A DNA stretch of 64,000 bases from Sulfitobacter sp. BSw21498 (GTDB lineage Bacteria; Pseudomonadota; Alphaproteobacteria; Rhodobacterales; Rhodobacteraceae). Where the stretch lies: positions 806,001 to 870,000 of the forward strand of contig NZ_CP040753.1 in assembly GCF_006064855.1 (NCBI RefSeq), in the 5' to 3' direction. Positions 35,491-47,146 of this stretch are shown in pieces (the stretch's first letter is position 1; each line of letters starts with the position of its first letter). Under the pieces are notes generated by a model, which worked only from the letters and a program-made list of their open reading frames with translations, made no database searches and was not told where the DNA came from. Both the position numbers and the translations under genes were made by a program.

Positions 35491-35928
35491 ATGACATCCA
35501 TTCTGATCCTCAACGGTCCGAACCTGAACTTGCTTGGCACGCGCCAACCCGATGTTTATGGCAAAACGACCTTGGCCGACGTGCATGCCATATGCAGCGA
35601 TAAAGCAAAATCGCTGGGGTTTGATATCGCGTTCGAGCAGTCCAATCATGAAGGCGCGCTGATCGATCTGATCCACGCCGCCAAGGGTAAGCATGCTGCG
35701 ATTATATTGAATGCTGGTGCCTATACCCATACGTCGATTGCACTAATGGATGCGATCGCTTCGGTAGAGCTTCCCGTGGTCGAGGTTCACCTTAGCAATA
35801 TCCACGCGCGCGAGGAGTTTCGTCATCGGTCTTACATCGCGCCAGTGGCACTGGGCCAAATCTGCGGCTTTGGTGCCACCGGCTATCTAATGGCGCTCGA
35901 CGCGCTGAAAGTTCATTTGAAGGCTTAA
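35491..35928 (+). CDS. aroQ: Type II 3-dehydroquinate dehydratase
   Basis: Shikimate pathway step three, a 145-residue dodecameric enzyme. The catalytic tyrosine lies in GPNLNLLGTRQPDVYG, INAGAYTHTS-like residues appear as LNAGAYTHTSIA, and the closing HLSNIHAREEFRHRS contains the catalytic histidine. It follows the rhodanese gene by 60 bases. A long bidirectional terminator separates it from tsf. Confidence 0.95.
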   Translation: MTSILILNGPNLNLLGTRQPDVYGKTTLADVHAICSDKAKSLGFDIAFEQSNHEGALIDLIHAAKGKHAAIILNAGAYTHTSIALMDAIASVELPVVEVHLSNIHAREEFRHRSYIAPVALGQICGFGATGYLMALDALKVHLKA

Positions 35929-35959
35929 GTGCCGCCCCTTAACAACTGATTTTAAATGA

Positions 35960-35995
35960 AAAAGGGCGAAGGTGCTGATGCGCCCTCGCCCTTTT
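35960..35995. terminator. Bidirectional intrinsic terminator between aroQ and tsf
   Basis: Outer stem AAAAGGGCGA / TCGCCCTTTT (10 pairs), inner stem GGTGC/GCGCC, loop TGAT, with A/T runs on both sides. Confidence 0.88.
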
Positions 35996-36016
35996 CTTTG
36001 TCTGCTGTATTGCAGT

Positions 36017-36892
36017 TTAGCCTTTGGCGGCTTTCGCGACTTCTGCTGCGAAATCTTCTTTGACGACTTCGATGCCTTCGCCAACTTCCAAACGGACGAA
36101 ACCGGTGATGGTCGCGCCTGCTTCTTCTGCGGCCTTACCTACGGACAGGTCAGGGTTCACAACGAACGCTTGGTTCAGCAGTGTCACTTCGGACATGTAT
36201 TTCTGCATACGACCGGTGATCATTTTTTCGATCACAGCTTCGGGCTTGCCGGACTCTCGTGCGATATCCATTTGAACCTGCTTTTCTTTTTCAACAACAG
36301 CCGGGTCCAGATCTGCTTCGGACAAGGACGCAGGGTTTACAGCAGCGATGTGCATCGCGATCTGTTTGCCCAGCTCTTCGTTGCCGCCGGTCATTGCGAC
36401 CAGAACACCGATTTTGCCCATGCCAGGTGCCACTGCGTTGTGCACGTAGGACACGACCTGTTCGCCTTCGATGGATTGCATGCGGCGAACCGACATGTTC
36501 TCGCCGATTTTTGCGATGGCGTCGGTGATGACGGTGGAAACAGGCTTGCCGCCCATGTCAGCCGCGTTCAGTGCATCAAGGTCGGAAACGCCGGTTGCGA
36601 CGTCTGCGATACCGGAAACCATTTTCTGGAAGTCTGCGTTTTTACCAACAAAGTCGGTTTCGGAGTTTACTTCGACAGCAACACCGCGACCGCCGTCAAC
36701 CTTAACGGCAACGAGGCCTTCGGCTGCGGTACGACCGGATTTCTTGGCAGCTTTCGCCAGACCTTTGGTGCGCAGCCAATCAACGGCGGCTTCCATGTCG
36801 CCGTTAGTTTCAGTCAACGCTTTTTTGGCGTCCATCATGCCGGCACCAGTTGTGTCGCGCAGTTCTTTGACCATGGATGCTGTAATTGCCAT
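36017..36892 (-). CDS. tsf: Elongation factor Ts
   Basis: Nucleotide exchange factor for EF-Tu, 291 residues. The UBA-like N-terminus ([19 protein letters not shown]) and the core signature [13 protein letters not shown] are present. ATG 36892 follows an AAGGAGA-type site; the frame extends upstream to 36955 without support. It follows rpsB by 125 bases on the same strand, the classic rpsB-tsf order. Confidence 0.96.
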   Translation of the reverse strand: MAITASMVKELRDTTGAGMMDAKKALTETNGDMEAAVDWLRTKGLAKAAKKSGRTAAEGLVAVKVDGGRGVAVEVNSETDFVGKNADFQKMVSGIADVATGVSDLDALNAADMGGKPVSTVITDAIAKIGENMSVRRMQSIEGEQVVSYVHNAVAPGMGKIGVLVAMTGGNEELGKQIAMHIAAVNPASLSEADLDPAVVEKEKQVQMDIARESGKPEAVIEKMITGRMQKYMSEVTLLNQAFVVNPDLSVGKAAEEAGATITGFVRLEVGEGIEVVKEDFAAEVAKAAKG

Positions 36893-37017
36893 CGCTTTGG
36901 TTCTCCTTGAATTGGGATAAATTGAGGGGCAGGACTTCCTGCACCACTGTCTCAATCATGTAGTGGTGGTGTGACAGGCAGGGAAAGCAGCCCCCTGCCC
37001 GTCTCTTTTCGCGTCGC

Positions 37018-37887
37018 TTACGACTTGGCGTCGGCCAGCGTTTCCTTCTTGGATTCGATATCCAGAGGTGCGTCTTTGGCCATTGCGTCGTTCGATACGG
37101 TTTCTTCCGAAGCGTTGCCAACTTCGACGCCACCGTCGATCAGGGCTTCTTCTTCGGGCGCTTCTTCCATCGCACCGATATCAACGCCTGCGGCACCCAG
37201 CTGAGCGGACATACCGTCCAGCGCGGCACGAGCGGCCAGATCGCAGTACAGGTGGATCGCGCGTGCAGCGTCGTCGTTGCCTGGGATGATATAGTCGATC
37301 CCATCGGGCGAGCAGTTGGTGTCGACAACAGCGATAACGGGGATGCCCAGTTTGTTCGCTTCGGCCACGGCCAGTGCTTCTTTTTTGACGTCGATGACGA
37401 AGATCAGGTCAGGGCGACCGCCCATTTCACGGATACCACCAAGCGATGCTTCCAGTTTGAACTGGTCACGCTCCATGCCAAGACGCTCTTTCTTGGTCAG
37501 ACCGCCAAAGCCACGCTCGGACTGTTCGTCGATGGACTTCAGGCGCTGGATGGATTTGGAAACAGTCTGCCAGTTTGTCAGCGTGCCGCCCAACCAACGG
37601 TGGTTCATGTAGTATTGTGCGCATTTCTCTGCGGCGTCGGCGATCGGCTGAGCAGCCTGACGCTTGGTACCAACGAAAAGAATGCTGCCGCCTTTGGCGA
37701 CGGTATCACGGATAACTTGCAGAGCTTGATCCAGCATTGGAACAGTCTGTGTAAGGTCCATGATGTGGATGCCGTTACGCGCGCCGTAGATGAACGGACC
37801 CATACGTGGGTTCCAGCGCTGTGTTTGGTGACCAAAGTGTACGCCTGCTTCAAGCAGTTGGCGCATGGAGAACTCAGGAAGAGCCAT
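37018..37887 (-). CDS. rpsB: 30S ribosomal protein S2
   Basis: A 289-residue S2 protein. The family regions are clear: [22 protein letters not shown] at the N-terminus, [13 protein letters not shown] and [15 protein letters not shown]. The last 50 or so residues form an acidic Glu/Ala/Asp-rich tail beyond the core, a common alphaproteobacterial feature. ATG 37887 follows AAAGG. The leader up to 38075 (on the minus strand) may carry autoregulatory structure, but I could not identify a known motif. Confidence 0.96.
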   Translation of the reverse strand: MALPEFSMRQLLEAGVHFGHQTQRWNPRMGPFIYGARNGIHIMDLTQTVPMLDQALQVIRDTVAKGGSILFVGTKRQAAQPIADAAEKCAQYYMNHRWLGGTLTNWQTVSKSIQRLKSIDEQSERGFGGLTKKERLGMERDQFKLEASLGGIREMGGRPDLIFVIDVKKEALAVAEANKLGIPVIAVVDTNCSPDGIDYIIPGNDDAARAIHLYCDLAARAALDGMSAQLGAAGVDIGAMEEAPEEEALIDGGVEVGNASEETVSNDAMAKDAPLDIESKKETLADAKS

Positions 37888-38075
37888 GTCTTTATACCTT
37901 TCCGGTTTTGCCTCATCGGGGGTCTCGATCCCAGAATGGGACCAACCGGCGGACGTTTGAGGATTTCTCCCCCAAAGGCCCAACCCCGACTGCGGGTTTA
38001 AGTGACGCGCGTATAGTCCGGTTTTGAACGCTTCGCAAGGCTCAAGCCGCATATTTCGCCGCTTAAACGTCTATC

Positions 38076-38930
38076 TCAGCGCAGTTCCGCGGTGTTTGGG
38101 GCTGCTATTCGAACCGACGGATGCGCACTACGGACCTGTGTTTCGCAGGCTTGGGCCAGCGTTTTGCGGTTGTCGAAATCGGCGACGGCCAGTGGCGTGT
38201 GGTAGATCGTGGTCACTTTCCCCTGCCGCGCGGACGCCAGCGTGCGCACCAGATGCCCGCCAAAGCTCATGTCACCCCACCAGCCATAGAACCGCGGATC
38301 GGCCCCAAGCGGCGCAGTATAAAGCACGGTGACAGGCTGAACCCAGATCGCATCGCGCAGCTCTGGCGCAAAGAACGATTGAAACAGCGTTGTTTTGAAC
38401 GGCAATACTTGCTTGCCGTCGGTGCTGGTGCCTTCAGGAAAGAACAGCAGCCGGTGATTATCAAGCAGTCGTTGCTGGAAAATCTCGGTCTGTTTGCGAG
38501 CATGTTTGGGGCTGCGTTCAATGAACAGCGTGCCGGTCGCCTTGGCCAGCCACCCGATGCCGGGCCAGCTGGCGACCTCAGACTTTGATACGAAATAAAT
38601 CCGCTGTGCGGCGTTCAGGCTGAAGATATCGAGCCAGCTTGTGTGATTGGCGACAACCGCACCACGGTGGCGCATGGGCGTGCCCACGACTTCGCGGCGC
38701 AATCCCATGATCCAGAACGCAATGTAACAGACCGTTTGCGTGATATGCGGTGTGACGGGGCGGCCTTGCCCGCATAAGGGGCGCTCAATCAGGCGGATGG
38801 CTAGCAGGACCAGCAGCCCTGTAAAGACCACGGTCGCCAGGACAAGGCCGCGGATCAACGCCAGCGCCCACCCCAGTGGCCCGATGTCGTCTAGTGCCGG
38901 GTGATCGGCGCTGTCCCAAGCCGCGCTCAC
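38076..38930 (-). CDS. olsA: 1-acyl-sn-glycerol-3-phosphate acyltransferase, OlsA-like
   Basis: A 284-residue membrane acyltransferase of the PlsC family. The HX4D catalytic motif is NHTSWLD and the FPEGTS substrate motif is intact; one or two hydrophobic segments precede them (about 23-47 and 65-80). It starts inside the stop of the OlsB-like gene (ATGA). That pairing indicates the OlsA role: acylating lyso-ornithine lipid to ornithine lipid. It may also act on lysophosphatidic acid, as Rhodobacter OlsA is reported to be bifunctional. Confidence 0.85.
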   Translation of the reverse strand: MSAAWDSADHPALDDIGPLGWALALIRGLVLATVVFTGLLVLLAIRLIERPLCGQGRPVTPHITQTVCYIAFWIMGLRREVVGTPMRHRGAVVANHTSWLDIFSLNAAQRIYFVSKSEVASWPGIGWLAKATGTLFIERSPKHARKQTEIFQQRLLDNHRLLFFPEGTSTDGKQVLPFKTTLFQSFFAPELRDAIWVQPVTVLYTAPLGADPRFYGWWGDMSFGGHLVRTLASARQGKVTTIYHTPLAVADFDNRKTLAQACETQVRSAHPSVRIAAPNTAELR

Positions 38931-39691
38931 GCGGGTTGCCCGCTGTAAATCTTGGCCTGCCGTTTGCTGAGCCGCGCGGTGTCGAGCATCAAAAGTACGT
39001 CCGTTGTGTTAAAGTCATGATCGATAAAGGCCCCCTCGCCCACACAGCCGCCAAGCCGCAGGTAGGCTTTGATCAGGCTGGGCATTTGTACCATCGCCTG
39101 TCGACGGTTCAGCGTATCCGCGGGGATCAGGTCCATCTTCTGCCGCGCTTTAGGCAAAGCCGTGACCCGCAGTTCGGGGGGCGCAAGATAGGCGTGGTGC
39201 AGCAACGACAAAGGCTCTGCGAGAGCATCCGCTTGGGTCCCGTGAAAGCTTGCCACGCCGAACAGGATCTCGATCTCGTGGCGCGCCACATAGGATGCAA
39301 GCCCCGCCCAAAGCTGGTGCATAGCGATGCCGCCGCGATAGGATGGATGCAGACACGACCGCCCAAGCTCAAGGATTTCACGCCCAGAGGATTTCAACGC
39401 GGTCAAATCATATTCGTTTTCGGAATAGAACCCGCCTGCCCGCGTCGCCATGCAGCGGCGGATCAGACGGTAGACACCAACCGTCTGCGCGGTTTTACGG
39501 TCGATAAGCAGCAAATGATCGACAAAATCGTCGTATTGATCGACTTCAAGCCTGTTGTCGTGATCAACCAAAGAGCCGCCCGCACCCAGTTCGGTGACAA
39601 AGACATCATAGCGCAGCCGCTGTGCCGCATGAAGCTCCGCTTGGGTGCGCGCCAGACGGACTTCGAACTCTGCCGCTTTTGCAATGGTCAT
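38927..39691 (-). CDS. olsB: L-ornithine N-alpha-acyltransferase, OlsB-like
   Basis: A 254-residue GNAT-fold enzyme of the OlsB family, adding a 3-hydroxyacyl chain from ACP to ornithine. The family features are RLRYDVFVTELGAGG-type N-terminal sequence, ILELGRSCLHPSYRGG and the terminal CVGEGAFIDHDFNTTDVLL. It is the first gene of a two-gene operon with the OlsA-like gene. No Pho box is seen upstream, although ornithine lipids are commonly induced by phosphate starvation. Confidence 0.87.
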   Translation of the reverse strand: MTIAKAAEFEVRLARTQAELHAAQRLRYDVFVTELGAGGSLVDHDNRLEVDQYDDFVDHLLLIDRKTAQTVGVYRLIRRCMATRAGGFYSENEYDLTALKSSGREILELGRSCLHPSYRGGIAMHQLWAGLASYVARHEIEILFGVASFHGTQADALAEPLSLLHHAYLAPPELRVTALPKARQKMDLIPADTLNRRQAMVQMPSLIKAYLRLGGCVGEGAFIDHDFNTTDVLLMLDTARLSKRQAKIYSGQPA

Positions 39692-39730
39692 GAGCTGGTT
39701 TCGTCTCCGGTCGCAATTATGCGGATAAAT

Positions 39731-39745
39731 AGGCAGTTACTGCCT
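39731..39745. promoter_or_regulatory. Palindrome upstream of olsB (possible operator)
   Basis: Perfect inverted repeat AGGCAGT-T-ACTGCCT centred at 39738, about 40-55 bases before the olsB start. Its position suits a regulator binding near the promoter. A separate GCACCGC-TA-like hairpin lies at about 39760-39776 after the DUF3553 gene and may be its terminator, though it lacks a good T run on that strand. Confidence 0.35.
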
Positions 39746-39790
39746 GTCGCGCAATGCTTGCACCGCGTAGCGGTGCTTTTCCGCGAAAAA

Positions 39791-39994
39791 TTAACGATTT
39801 GCTAACGAAGAGCCTTCATCAAAGACAGGGGTGAGCATCACCCGAAAGCTGTCGACCACGATCTTGCCCTCGCTGCGAAAATTTACCGTGACCTTGCCGC
39901 CGATGTTGCTTTGCACCTGCCCCACACCCCAATCGGGATACGAAGGGTGGCGTACCAGCATTCCGGGTGTCAGTATCGCATTGAGGTCTTCCAA
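39791..39994 (-). CDS. DUF3553 domain protein
   Basis: A 67-residue protein of the DUF3553 family. It looks like a small beta-barrel (GMLVRHPSYPDWGVGQVQSNIGGKVTVNF), resembling the CarD/UvrD-tail or tudor-like class of RNA-polymerase-interacting domains, so a transcription-linked role is plausible but unproven. It is divergent from chpT with 69 bases between starts. A near-consensus CtrA sequence (TTAA-7-CTAAC) overlaps its stop codon. Confidence 0.8.
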   Translation of the reverse strand: MEDLNAILTPGMLVRHPSYPDWGVGQVQSNIGGKVTVNFRSEGKIVVDSFRVMLTPVFDEGSSLANR

Positions 39995-40063
39995 ACGTGC
40001 GTCCTTTTTGCTGTACAGTGCGGCCGTTCAAAGCGCGGGCAACTTTATAAGAGAGGTATTCCT

Positions 40064-40666
40064 ATGGCTGAGACCGACACTGATTTCGCCGCGTTAATCG
40101 GCAGCCGTATCTGTCACGACTTGATATCGCCCGTGGGCGCGATCAACAATGGGCTTGAACTGCTTTTGATGTCGGGCATGAACATGAGCCCCGAAGTCGC
40201 GTTGATCGACGAAAGCGTGCGTAACGCCAGTGCGCGGTTGCGGTTCTTTCGCGTGGCCTTTGGCAGTGGCACTACGCAGCCTGTCGCGGCACAAGAGACC
40301 ACCGATATCCTACGCGACCTCTATGCGCAGTCCAAATGGGAGGTGATCTGGCCCGTGGGGGTGGCTCCCTCGCGAAGCGCCCTGCGGATGGTGTTTTTGG
40401 GGCTGCTCTGTCTGGAAACGGGGATGCCCTATGGCGGTCGGATCGAAATCGAGCACCGCACTACGGGGTGGGATATTACGGGGACTGCCGACCGTCTGAA
40501 TATTAACGCAGCACTATGGGGTGTGTTGGCAGGGCGACCAATGGCAGAGCGGCTGCTGCCTGCTCAGGTTCAGTTCGGCTTGTTGCCCGCCATCGTGAAA
40601 GACAGCGGGCAACAGTTAAAGTCTATCGTGACCGAGACAACAATCACGCTAAGTATCAAGGATTAG
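40064..40666 (+). CDS. chpT: Histidine phosphotransferase ChpT
   Basis: A 200-residue phosphotransfer protein that relays phosphate from the hybrid kinase CckA to CtrA and CpdR in alphaproteobacterial cell-cycle control; in rhodobacterales it governs motility, quorum response and gene transfer agents. The phospho-accepting histidine is H18 in [20 protein letters not shown] and the degenerate ATPase-like domain follows (about 80-195). ATG 40064 follows AGAGG. Its stop overlaps the stop of proA on the other strand. Confidence 0.9.
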   Translation: MAETDTDFAALIGSRICHDLISPVGAINNGLELLLMSGMNMSPEVALIDESVRNASARLRFFRVAFGSGTTQPVAAQETTDILRDLYAQSKWEVIWPVGVAPSRSALRMVFLGLLCLETGMPYGGRIEIEHRTTGWDITGTADRLNINAALWGVLAGRPMAERLLPAQVQFGLLPAIVKDSGQQLKSIVTETTITLSIKD

Positions 40667-41940
40667 CTGCGCACCGCACCATCGCCGCGCACGAGATACT
40701 TGAAGCTGGTCAGCTGCTCTGCGCCCACAGGGCCACGAGCGTGCATCTTACCCGTGGCGATGCCAATCTCTGCCCCCATGCCAAACTCGCCCCCGTCCGC
40801 GAATTGCGTGGATACGTTGTGCATCAGGATCGCTGAATCGAGCCGCGTCATAAATTTGGTCGCGGCGGCATCGTCTTCGGTGATGATACAGTCAGTGTGG
40901 TTCGACCCGTAAGTCCGGATATGGGTGATCGCTTCGTCAATGCTGCCCACGGTCTTGGCCGCGATGATCATATCAAGATATTCGTGACCCCAATCGTCGG
41001 GCGTCGCTGCCACGGTGCCTTCGATCTCGGATAGCTCCCCGTCTGCGCGCACCTCGACGCCGGCATCCAGCAGGGCCTTGATCACACCCTTGCCCATGGT
41101 CCGCGCTACTTTTTCGTGAATCAGCAAGCATTCGGCCGATCCGCAAATGCCGGTGCGGCGGGTTTTGGCGTTCAACACGACCTTCAACACTTTTTCAGGG
41201 TCAGCATTTTCATCGATATAGATGTGCACGATCCCTTCGAGGTGGGCGAAGACCGGGACCCGCGCTTCGCGTTGAACCAAACCAACCAGACCCTTGCCGC
41301 CGCGCGGTACAATCACGTCAATCGTGTCGGTCATGGTCAACATTTCACTGACGGCCGCACGGTCGCGTGTAGGCACCAGCTGGATCGAATCCGCTGGCAG
41401 GCCAGCCGCTTCGAGCCCGACTTCCAGCGCAGCGTGGATCGCGCGGGAAGAATGAAAGCTTTCGGAACCGCCCCGCAAGATCACGGCATTGCCGGCCTTT
41501 AGGCAAAGTGCCCCAGCGTCGGCTGTTACATTGGGGCGCGATTCATAAATCACCCCAATGACGCCCAATGGCGTGCGCACGCGCTGGATGTTGAGGCCGG
41601 TGGGCCGGTCCCATTCGGTCAGCACCTGCCCGACGGGATCATCTTGGGCTGCGATGCTGCGCAAGCTGTCGGCAATCGCGCTGATCCGTGCGTCGTCGAG
41701 CAGCAGCCGGTCCATCATTGCGTCGGACAGCCCCTTGTCTCGGCCGAATTCAAGATCTTTGGCATTTGCCGCCAGAATATCGGCGCTGCTCGCGACCAAA
41801 GCATCAGCGGCTTTTTCCAGCGCGGTCTGCTTTTGATCGGCACTGGCAAAGCCCAACGTCGCGGCGGCAGCTTTGGCGCGCGCGCCGATATCTGCCATCA
41901 ACGCGGGAATGTCGTCTGTCTGTGTCATATCCAAGGTCAT
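40663..41940 (-). CDS. proA: Glutamate-5-semialdehyde dehydrogenase (gamma-glutamyl phosphate reductase)
   Basis: Second enzyme of proline synthesis, 425 residues, reducing glutamyl 5-phosphate with NADPH. The catalytic cysteine is in [15 protein letters not shown] and the NADP region includes [16 protein letters not shown] start at ATG 41928 ([10 protein letters not shown]) is a close alternative to 41940. It follows proB by 78 bases, so the order obgE-proB-proA is one likely operon. Confidence 0.94.
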   Translation of the reverse strand: MTLDMTQTDDIPALMADIGARAKAAAATLGFASADQKQTALEKAADALVASSADILAANAKDLEFGRDKGLSDAMMDRLLLDDARISAIADSLRSIAAQDDPVGQVLTEWDRPTGLNIQRVRTPLGVIGVIYESRPNVTADAGALCLKAGNAVILRGGSESFHSSRAIHAALEVGLEAAGLPADSIQLVPTRDRAAVSEMLTMTDTIDVIVPRGGKGLVGLVQREARVPVFAHLEGIVHIYIDENADPEKVLKVVLNAKTRRTGICGSAECLLIHEKVARTMGKGVIKALLDAGVEVRADGELSEIEGTVAATPDDWGHEYLDMIIAAKTVGSIDEAITHIRTYGSNHTDCIITEDDAAATKFMTRLDSAILMHNVSTQFADGGEFGMGAEIGIATGKMHARGPVGAEQLTSFKYLVRGDGAVRS

Positions 41941-42018
41941 ACCCTAATTACTGCTTTTTATGATTTCGAGTTATTCTCTACCTAAAGCCTTCGGCGAGGA
42001 TTTTAAACCATTTGGACG

Positions 42019-44153
<2,135 letters not shown>

Positions 44154-44180
44154 CTAAAAGGCCTTTCGGGGCACGTGTGG

Positions 44181-44717
44181 TCATAGTTTGCAGCTATACG
44201 TCCAGGTAGGTACGCAGGTCTCGCGGGCCAGACAATAGGTTTCAGCATTGCCAAGATAGCGGAAGCCCGCATTTGTCAACACTTTGGCAGACGCAGGGTT
44301 GTCGCGAAACACCGAGGCAAACATATTTTGGTTGTGCAGCGGGTTGGCTTGTACCAGCGCCTGCACGGCTTCGGAGGCCAGATGCGTATTCCAGAACGCA
44401 GGGGCCACCCAATATCCAACTTCGGATTGGTCTCGGTCCATTCGGATCAGGGAAATGACGCCCATTACCTCGGAACCACCGGTTTTCAGCCCGTCCATCA
44501 CCCAAACATCTTCGGTTCGCGGCGTGCTGGTCGCGCGTGTTACATAGCTTTCGATCACCCCCGGCGGCAGCGGGTGCGGAATAGAGGCGGTGCGCATCGC
44601 AACCCGTGGATCGCTGGCGTAATGTTCAATCATGCCACGATCCGAAAGACGCACAGGGCGCAGGTCAAACCGTTCTGTTGCAATCACTTGCTGTTGCGAC
44701 ATTGTTAAATCTTCCAT
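44181..44717 (-). CDS. GNAT-family N-acetyltransferase (RimJ/RimL type)
   Basis: A 178-residue acetyltransferase of the Acetyltransf_3 group, as shown by TERFDLRPVRLSD at the start, EVGYWVAPAFWNTHLASEAVQAL in the acetyl-CoA-binding region and DNPASAKVLTNAGFRYLG near the end. The ATG at 44717 is chosen for its GGAGGAAC site; an in-frame ATG at 44804 has none. In many Rhodobacteraceae one or two GNAT genes lie between rpmA and obgE. Substrate unknown; a ribosomal or related protein is a guess. Confidence 0.85.
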   Translation of the reverse strand: MEDLTMSQQQVIATERFDLRPVRLSDRGMIEHYASDPRVAMRTASIPHPLPPGVIESYVTRATSTPRTEDVWVMDGLKTGGSEVMGVISLIRMDRDQSEVGYWVAPAFWNTHLASEAVQALVQANPLHNQNMFASVFRDNPASAKVLTNAGFRYLGNAETYCLARETCVPTWTYSCKL

Positions 44718-45063
44718 CGCTATGTTCCTCCTCCGAACGGCACGAACAAGACAGGGGCCACCGTCAGCGCGGCCAGTGTCCATCTCAAATATCGTCTCTC
44801 CCAACGGTGTCCAAGCACCGTCCCTCGCAGCCTTGATGTATCAGCCACTCAAGCCTGATTTCCCAGTTTGCCGAAACCGAGCTTCCTTTGCGGCAAAGCA
44901 CTAAAAGATGTCAGTGCAGAGCGGTTGACCGTGTCTTTCGTATGGCTTGACGCACCGCAGCAGCCCGAACGCAGACTGATAATCCTGCCATTCAAGGCGG
45001 GGCAATCCGATCCTGACACAACGGCCTTCCCTAATAGAAGAACACTGGGCGATGGAAAAGAAA
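44718..45063. other. Gap between rpmA and the GNAT gene
   Basis: A stretch of about 350 bases with no supported gene, in an otherwise tight block of genes. Short open frames exist on both strands but none has a ribosome site or recognisable protein. It might be a decayed second GNAT gene, but I see no clear remnant. Confidence 0.3.
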
Positions 45064-45089
45064 AGGGACCGGCGTTTCCGCCGATCCCT
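45064..45089 (-). terminator. Intrinsic terminator after rpmA
   Basis: On the minus strand AGGGATCGGCG / CGCCGGTCCCT (11 pairs, one T-G) with a GAAA tetraloop and tail TTTTC, 27 bases after the rpmA stop. Confidence 0.88.
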
Positions 45090-45115
45090 AAATTTTTAGA
45101 CCTCTCGGGCGCGGC

Positions 45116-45385
45116 TTACTCTGCGGCTTCCGCCACTGGCAGGACCGAAATAAACATCCGGTTCTTCAGCCCTTTGTGGAACTGAACCTTGCCGTCGACG
45201 ACAGCAAAGATCGTGTGATCCTTGCCCATGCCAACGCCTTGAGCCGGCCAGTACTTTGTACCGCGCTGGCGCACTAGGATGTTGCCGGGAATGACAGCTT
45301 CGCCGCCATATTTCTTCACGCCAAGACGACGACCTGCTGAGTCGCGGCCGTTACGGGATGAGCCGCCTGCTTTTTTATGTGCCAT
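45116..45385 (-). CDS. rpmA: 50S ribosomal protein L27
   Basis: An 89-residue L27, with the diagnostic N-terminus [20 protein letters not shown] and the GDTVFAV-type core here seen as [15 protein letters not shown]. It follows rplU by 12 bases. Confidence 0.97.
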   Translation of the reverse strand: MAHKKAGGSSRNGRDSAGRRLGVKKYGGEAVIPGNILVRQRGTKYWPAQGVGMGKDHTIFAVVDGKVQFHKGLKNRMFISVLPVAEAAE

Positions 45386-45397
45386 TGGTGTCTCTCC

Positions 45398-46111
45398 TTA
45401 GCCTTTTGCGAGTTCTTTGGCCTGTGCGATCCAGTCTTCACGACCGACGCGACCTTTGAACGACAGTTTCTCTTCGATAGCTTCGACGTCAGCGTCTGTC
45501 CAAGCAGCGATCTGTGCGAAGGTTGTGATGCCTTCACCGTTCAGCTTGCCAACGATAACCGGACCAACGCCCGAGATCTTGCTCAGATCGTCGGAACCTT
45601 CAGCTGCAGGGGCAGCTTTGGCCTTCTTCGCCTTGACAGGCTTAGCCGATTTTTCTTCGGCTTGGTTGTTCTTCACGCGCTTGGCCATTTCGGCCTGATC
45701 GCTTTTGTTCAGCGCATAACGCTCTTCCATGGCAGCCACGGCAGAGGCGCTCACGGAACCGGTACCGATTGCCGCTTTGACGTCGGATTTATCCGCGCCG
45801 GACGACAAGATCTCGCCGATTTTAACCAGCGTCAGTTTTTGACGGTGGCCCTTGGTGCGCTTGGAGGAGTGCTTCCGGCGACGCTTGACGAAGTGAATAA
45901 CTTTCTCGCCTTTGATCTGATCGACGACTTCGGCTTGTACGCCGGCGCCTGTAACCAAAGGTGCGCCTAGCTTGGGGGAATCGCCACCCAGCATGAGAAC
46001 TTCGTTGAATTGGACTGTTTCGCCCGCGTCAGCAGCCAAACGTTCTACCCGAAGCATATCGCCGGATTGAACTTTGTACTGCTTGCCGCCTGTCTTGATG
46101 ACCGCAAACAT
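45398..46111 (-). CDS. rplU: 50S ribosomal protein L21 fused to a C-terminal H3TH/HhH-like domain
   Basis: The first 103 or so residues are a normal L21 ([14 protein letters not shown] start, [25 protein letters not shown] end). A helical segment with alanine-rich sequence (about 105-140), then a basic Lys/Ala linker (about 145-172) and a compact C-terminal domain (about 175-235) follow. That domain reads [21 protein letters not shown], a helix-hairpin-helix typical of COG3743-type H3TH proteins. Total 237 residues against about 103 for most L21. ATG 46111 follows GGAAGAC; the longer frame to 46210 is unsupported. Confidence 0.93.
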   Translation of the reverse strand: MFAVIKTGGKQYKVQSGDMLRVERLAADAGETVQFNEVLMLGGDSPKLGAPLVTGAGVQAEVVDQIKGEKVIHFVKRRRKHSSKRTKGHRQKLTLVKIGEILSSGADKSDVKAAIGTGSVSASAVAAMEERYALNKSDQAEMAKRVKNNQAEEKSAKPVKAKKAKAAPAAEGSDDLSKISGVGPVIVGKLNGEGITTFAQIAAWTDADVEAIEEKLSFKGRVGREDWIAQAKELAKG

Positions 46112-46210
46112 GCGTCTTCCTTTACTGTTTCCGCATCCTGTGGTCCCCATTCGGGAGTTCGTCGGGCCTTGGCCCACCTCGGACAGCGCATCCCATTTCG
46201 GGATGTTCAT

Positions 46211-46240
46211 GAAATAACAAAGGCACCCGAAACGGGCACC
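46211..46240 (-). terminator. Intrinsic terminator after the DUF2059 genes
   Basis: On the minus strand GGTGCCCG / CGGGTGCC (eight pairs, two G-U), loop TTT, then TTTGTTATTT. It separates the DUF2059 pair from rplU. Confidence 0.7.
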
Positions 46241-46334
46241 CTTAGGTTGAGGCTTGCCGTATGATGCACCGCCCCCCTGATGTCAAGTGCCACAGCGGCC
46301 CGCCGGGGATATATTGGCGCGGCGTCGTGAGGGG

Positions 46335-47144
46335 CTATAGTTCTTCGGCGACCATGTTCAGCGCCACGGCACGCCCAAGGGCATAGGAAACGTCCTCGTA
46401 AGCTGCTCCGAACCCGTCAAACAAGGCGCGGTTCAGGCTGCGCCCAGCATCGGTTTTCGAAAATGCGATGTAGCGTTCAAGAGCGTCATCCTCCAACGGA
46501 GAATAGGCCAAAGCCAGGTAGCTGTACAGCCAACTGCGGGTGTCTTCTGTGACCGCGTCATGCTGCTGCGTGACGTCGGCTAGCATCTCGGTCTCCGTCA
46601 TTTGCAGGGCGTCACCCTCGGACATACCCCGCATGAACTGAAAGTTGGAGTTCATCGCCGCAGCGACATTCCGTTCGACCATGTCGCCGCTGTCGATCAA
46701 TGCGGTGATCTGCGCAAGGCGGGCGTCCGCGGTCCCGTCCAGATCAGAAAACCGCGCGCGCGCAGCCTCTTCGATTTCCGGGTCGGTGATTGCAGCCCGC
46801 GCTTCGTTTTCTAGGGCGATGATCTGCGCGCCGGTACCTTGCGCGAAAAAGCTGATGACATCTTCGCGCTCTTGTCCCACCAAAGCAACCTCCAGCGCCG
46901 TGCGAACGGTTTCAACGATCCGTTCCGGACTATAAATTGCGCGCACCTGAAGCTCCCAGCCCGGTCCGCCCTGCCCGCCCAGCATGTCACTGTCCAGCTG
47001 TTCAGCGTTCTCTAGTCCCTCGCGCTGCAAGATTTCAGCCAGCTCGCCAAGGCGCAGCACATCTACCAGCACCGTGGTTCGGGCATCTGCCCAAACCGGC
47101 AGCGCCAGCAGCCACAGGCCGACCGCAACAATAAACGCCCGCAT
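46335..47144 (-). CDS. DUF2059 domain secreted protein (copy 2)
   Basis: A 269-residue secreted protein with a signal peptide (cleavage near VWADA, residue 20). The C-terminal part has the DUF2059-type helical pattern (YSPLEDDALERYIAFSKTDAGRSLNRALF), in which a YxSPL/F..-type motif precedes a helix that ends near an FSKTDAG segment. Function of the family is unknown. It starts two bases after an upstream paralogue, so the two are coupled. Confidence 0.75.
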   Translation of the reverse strand: MRAFIVAVGLWLLALPVWADARTTVLVDVLRLGELAEILQREGLENAEQLDSDMLGGQGGPGWELQVRAIYSPERIVETVRTALEVALVGQEREDVISFFAQGTGAQIIALENEARAAITDPEIEEAARARFSDLDGTADARLAQITALIDSGDMVERNVAAAMNSNFQFMRGMSEGDALQMTETEMLADVTQQHDAVTEDTRSWLYSYLALAYSPLEDDALERYIAFSKTDAGRSLNRALFDGFGAAYEDVSYALGRAVALNMVAEEL

Positions 47145-47146
47145 GA

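Noticed and set aside
37252..38001. 249-residue open frame antisense to rpsB
   Set aside because: Shadow of a highly expressed, codon-biased ribosomal gene.
44868..45185. 105-residue frame on the plus strand before and into rpmA
   Set aside because: It overlaps the rpmA terminator and coding region, lacks a ribosome site and encodes no recognised protein.
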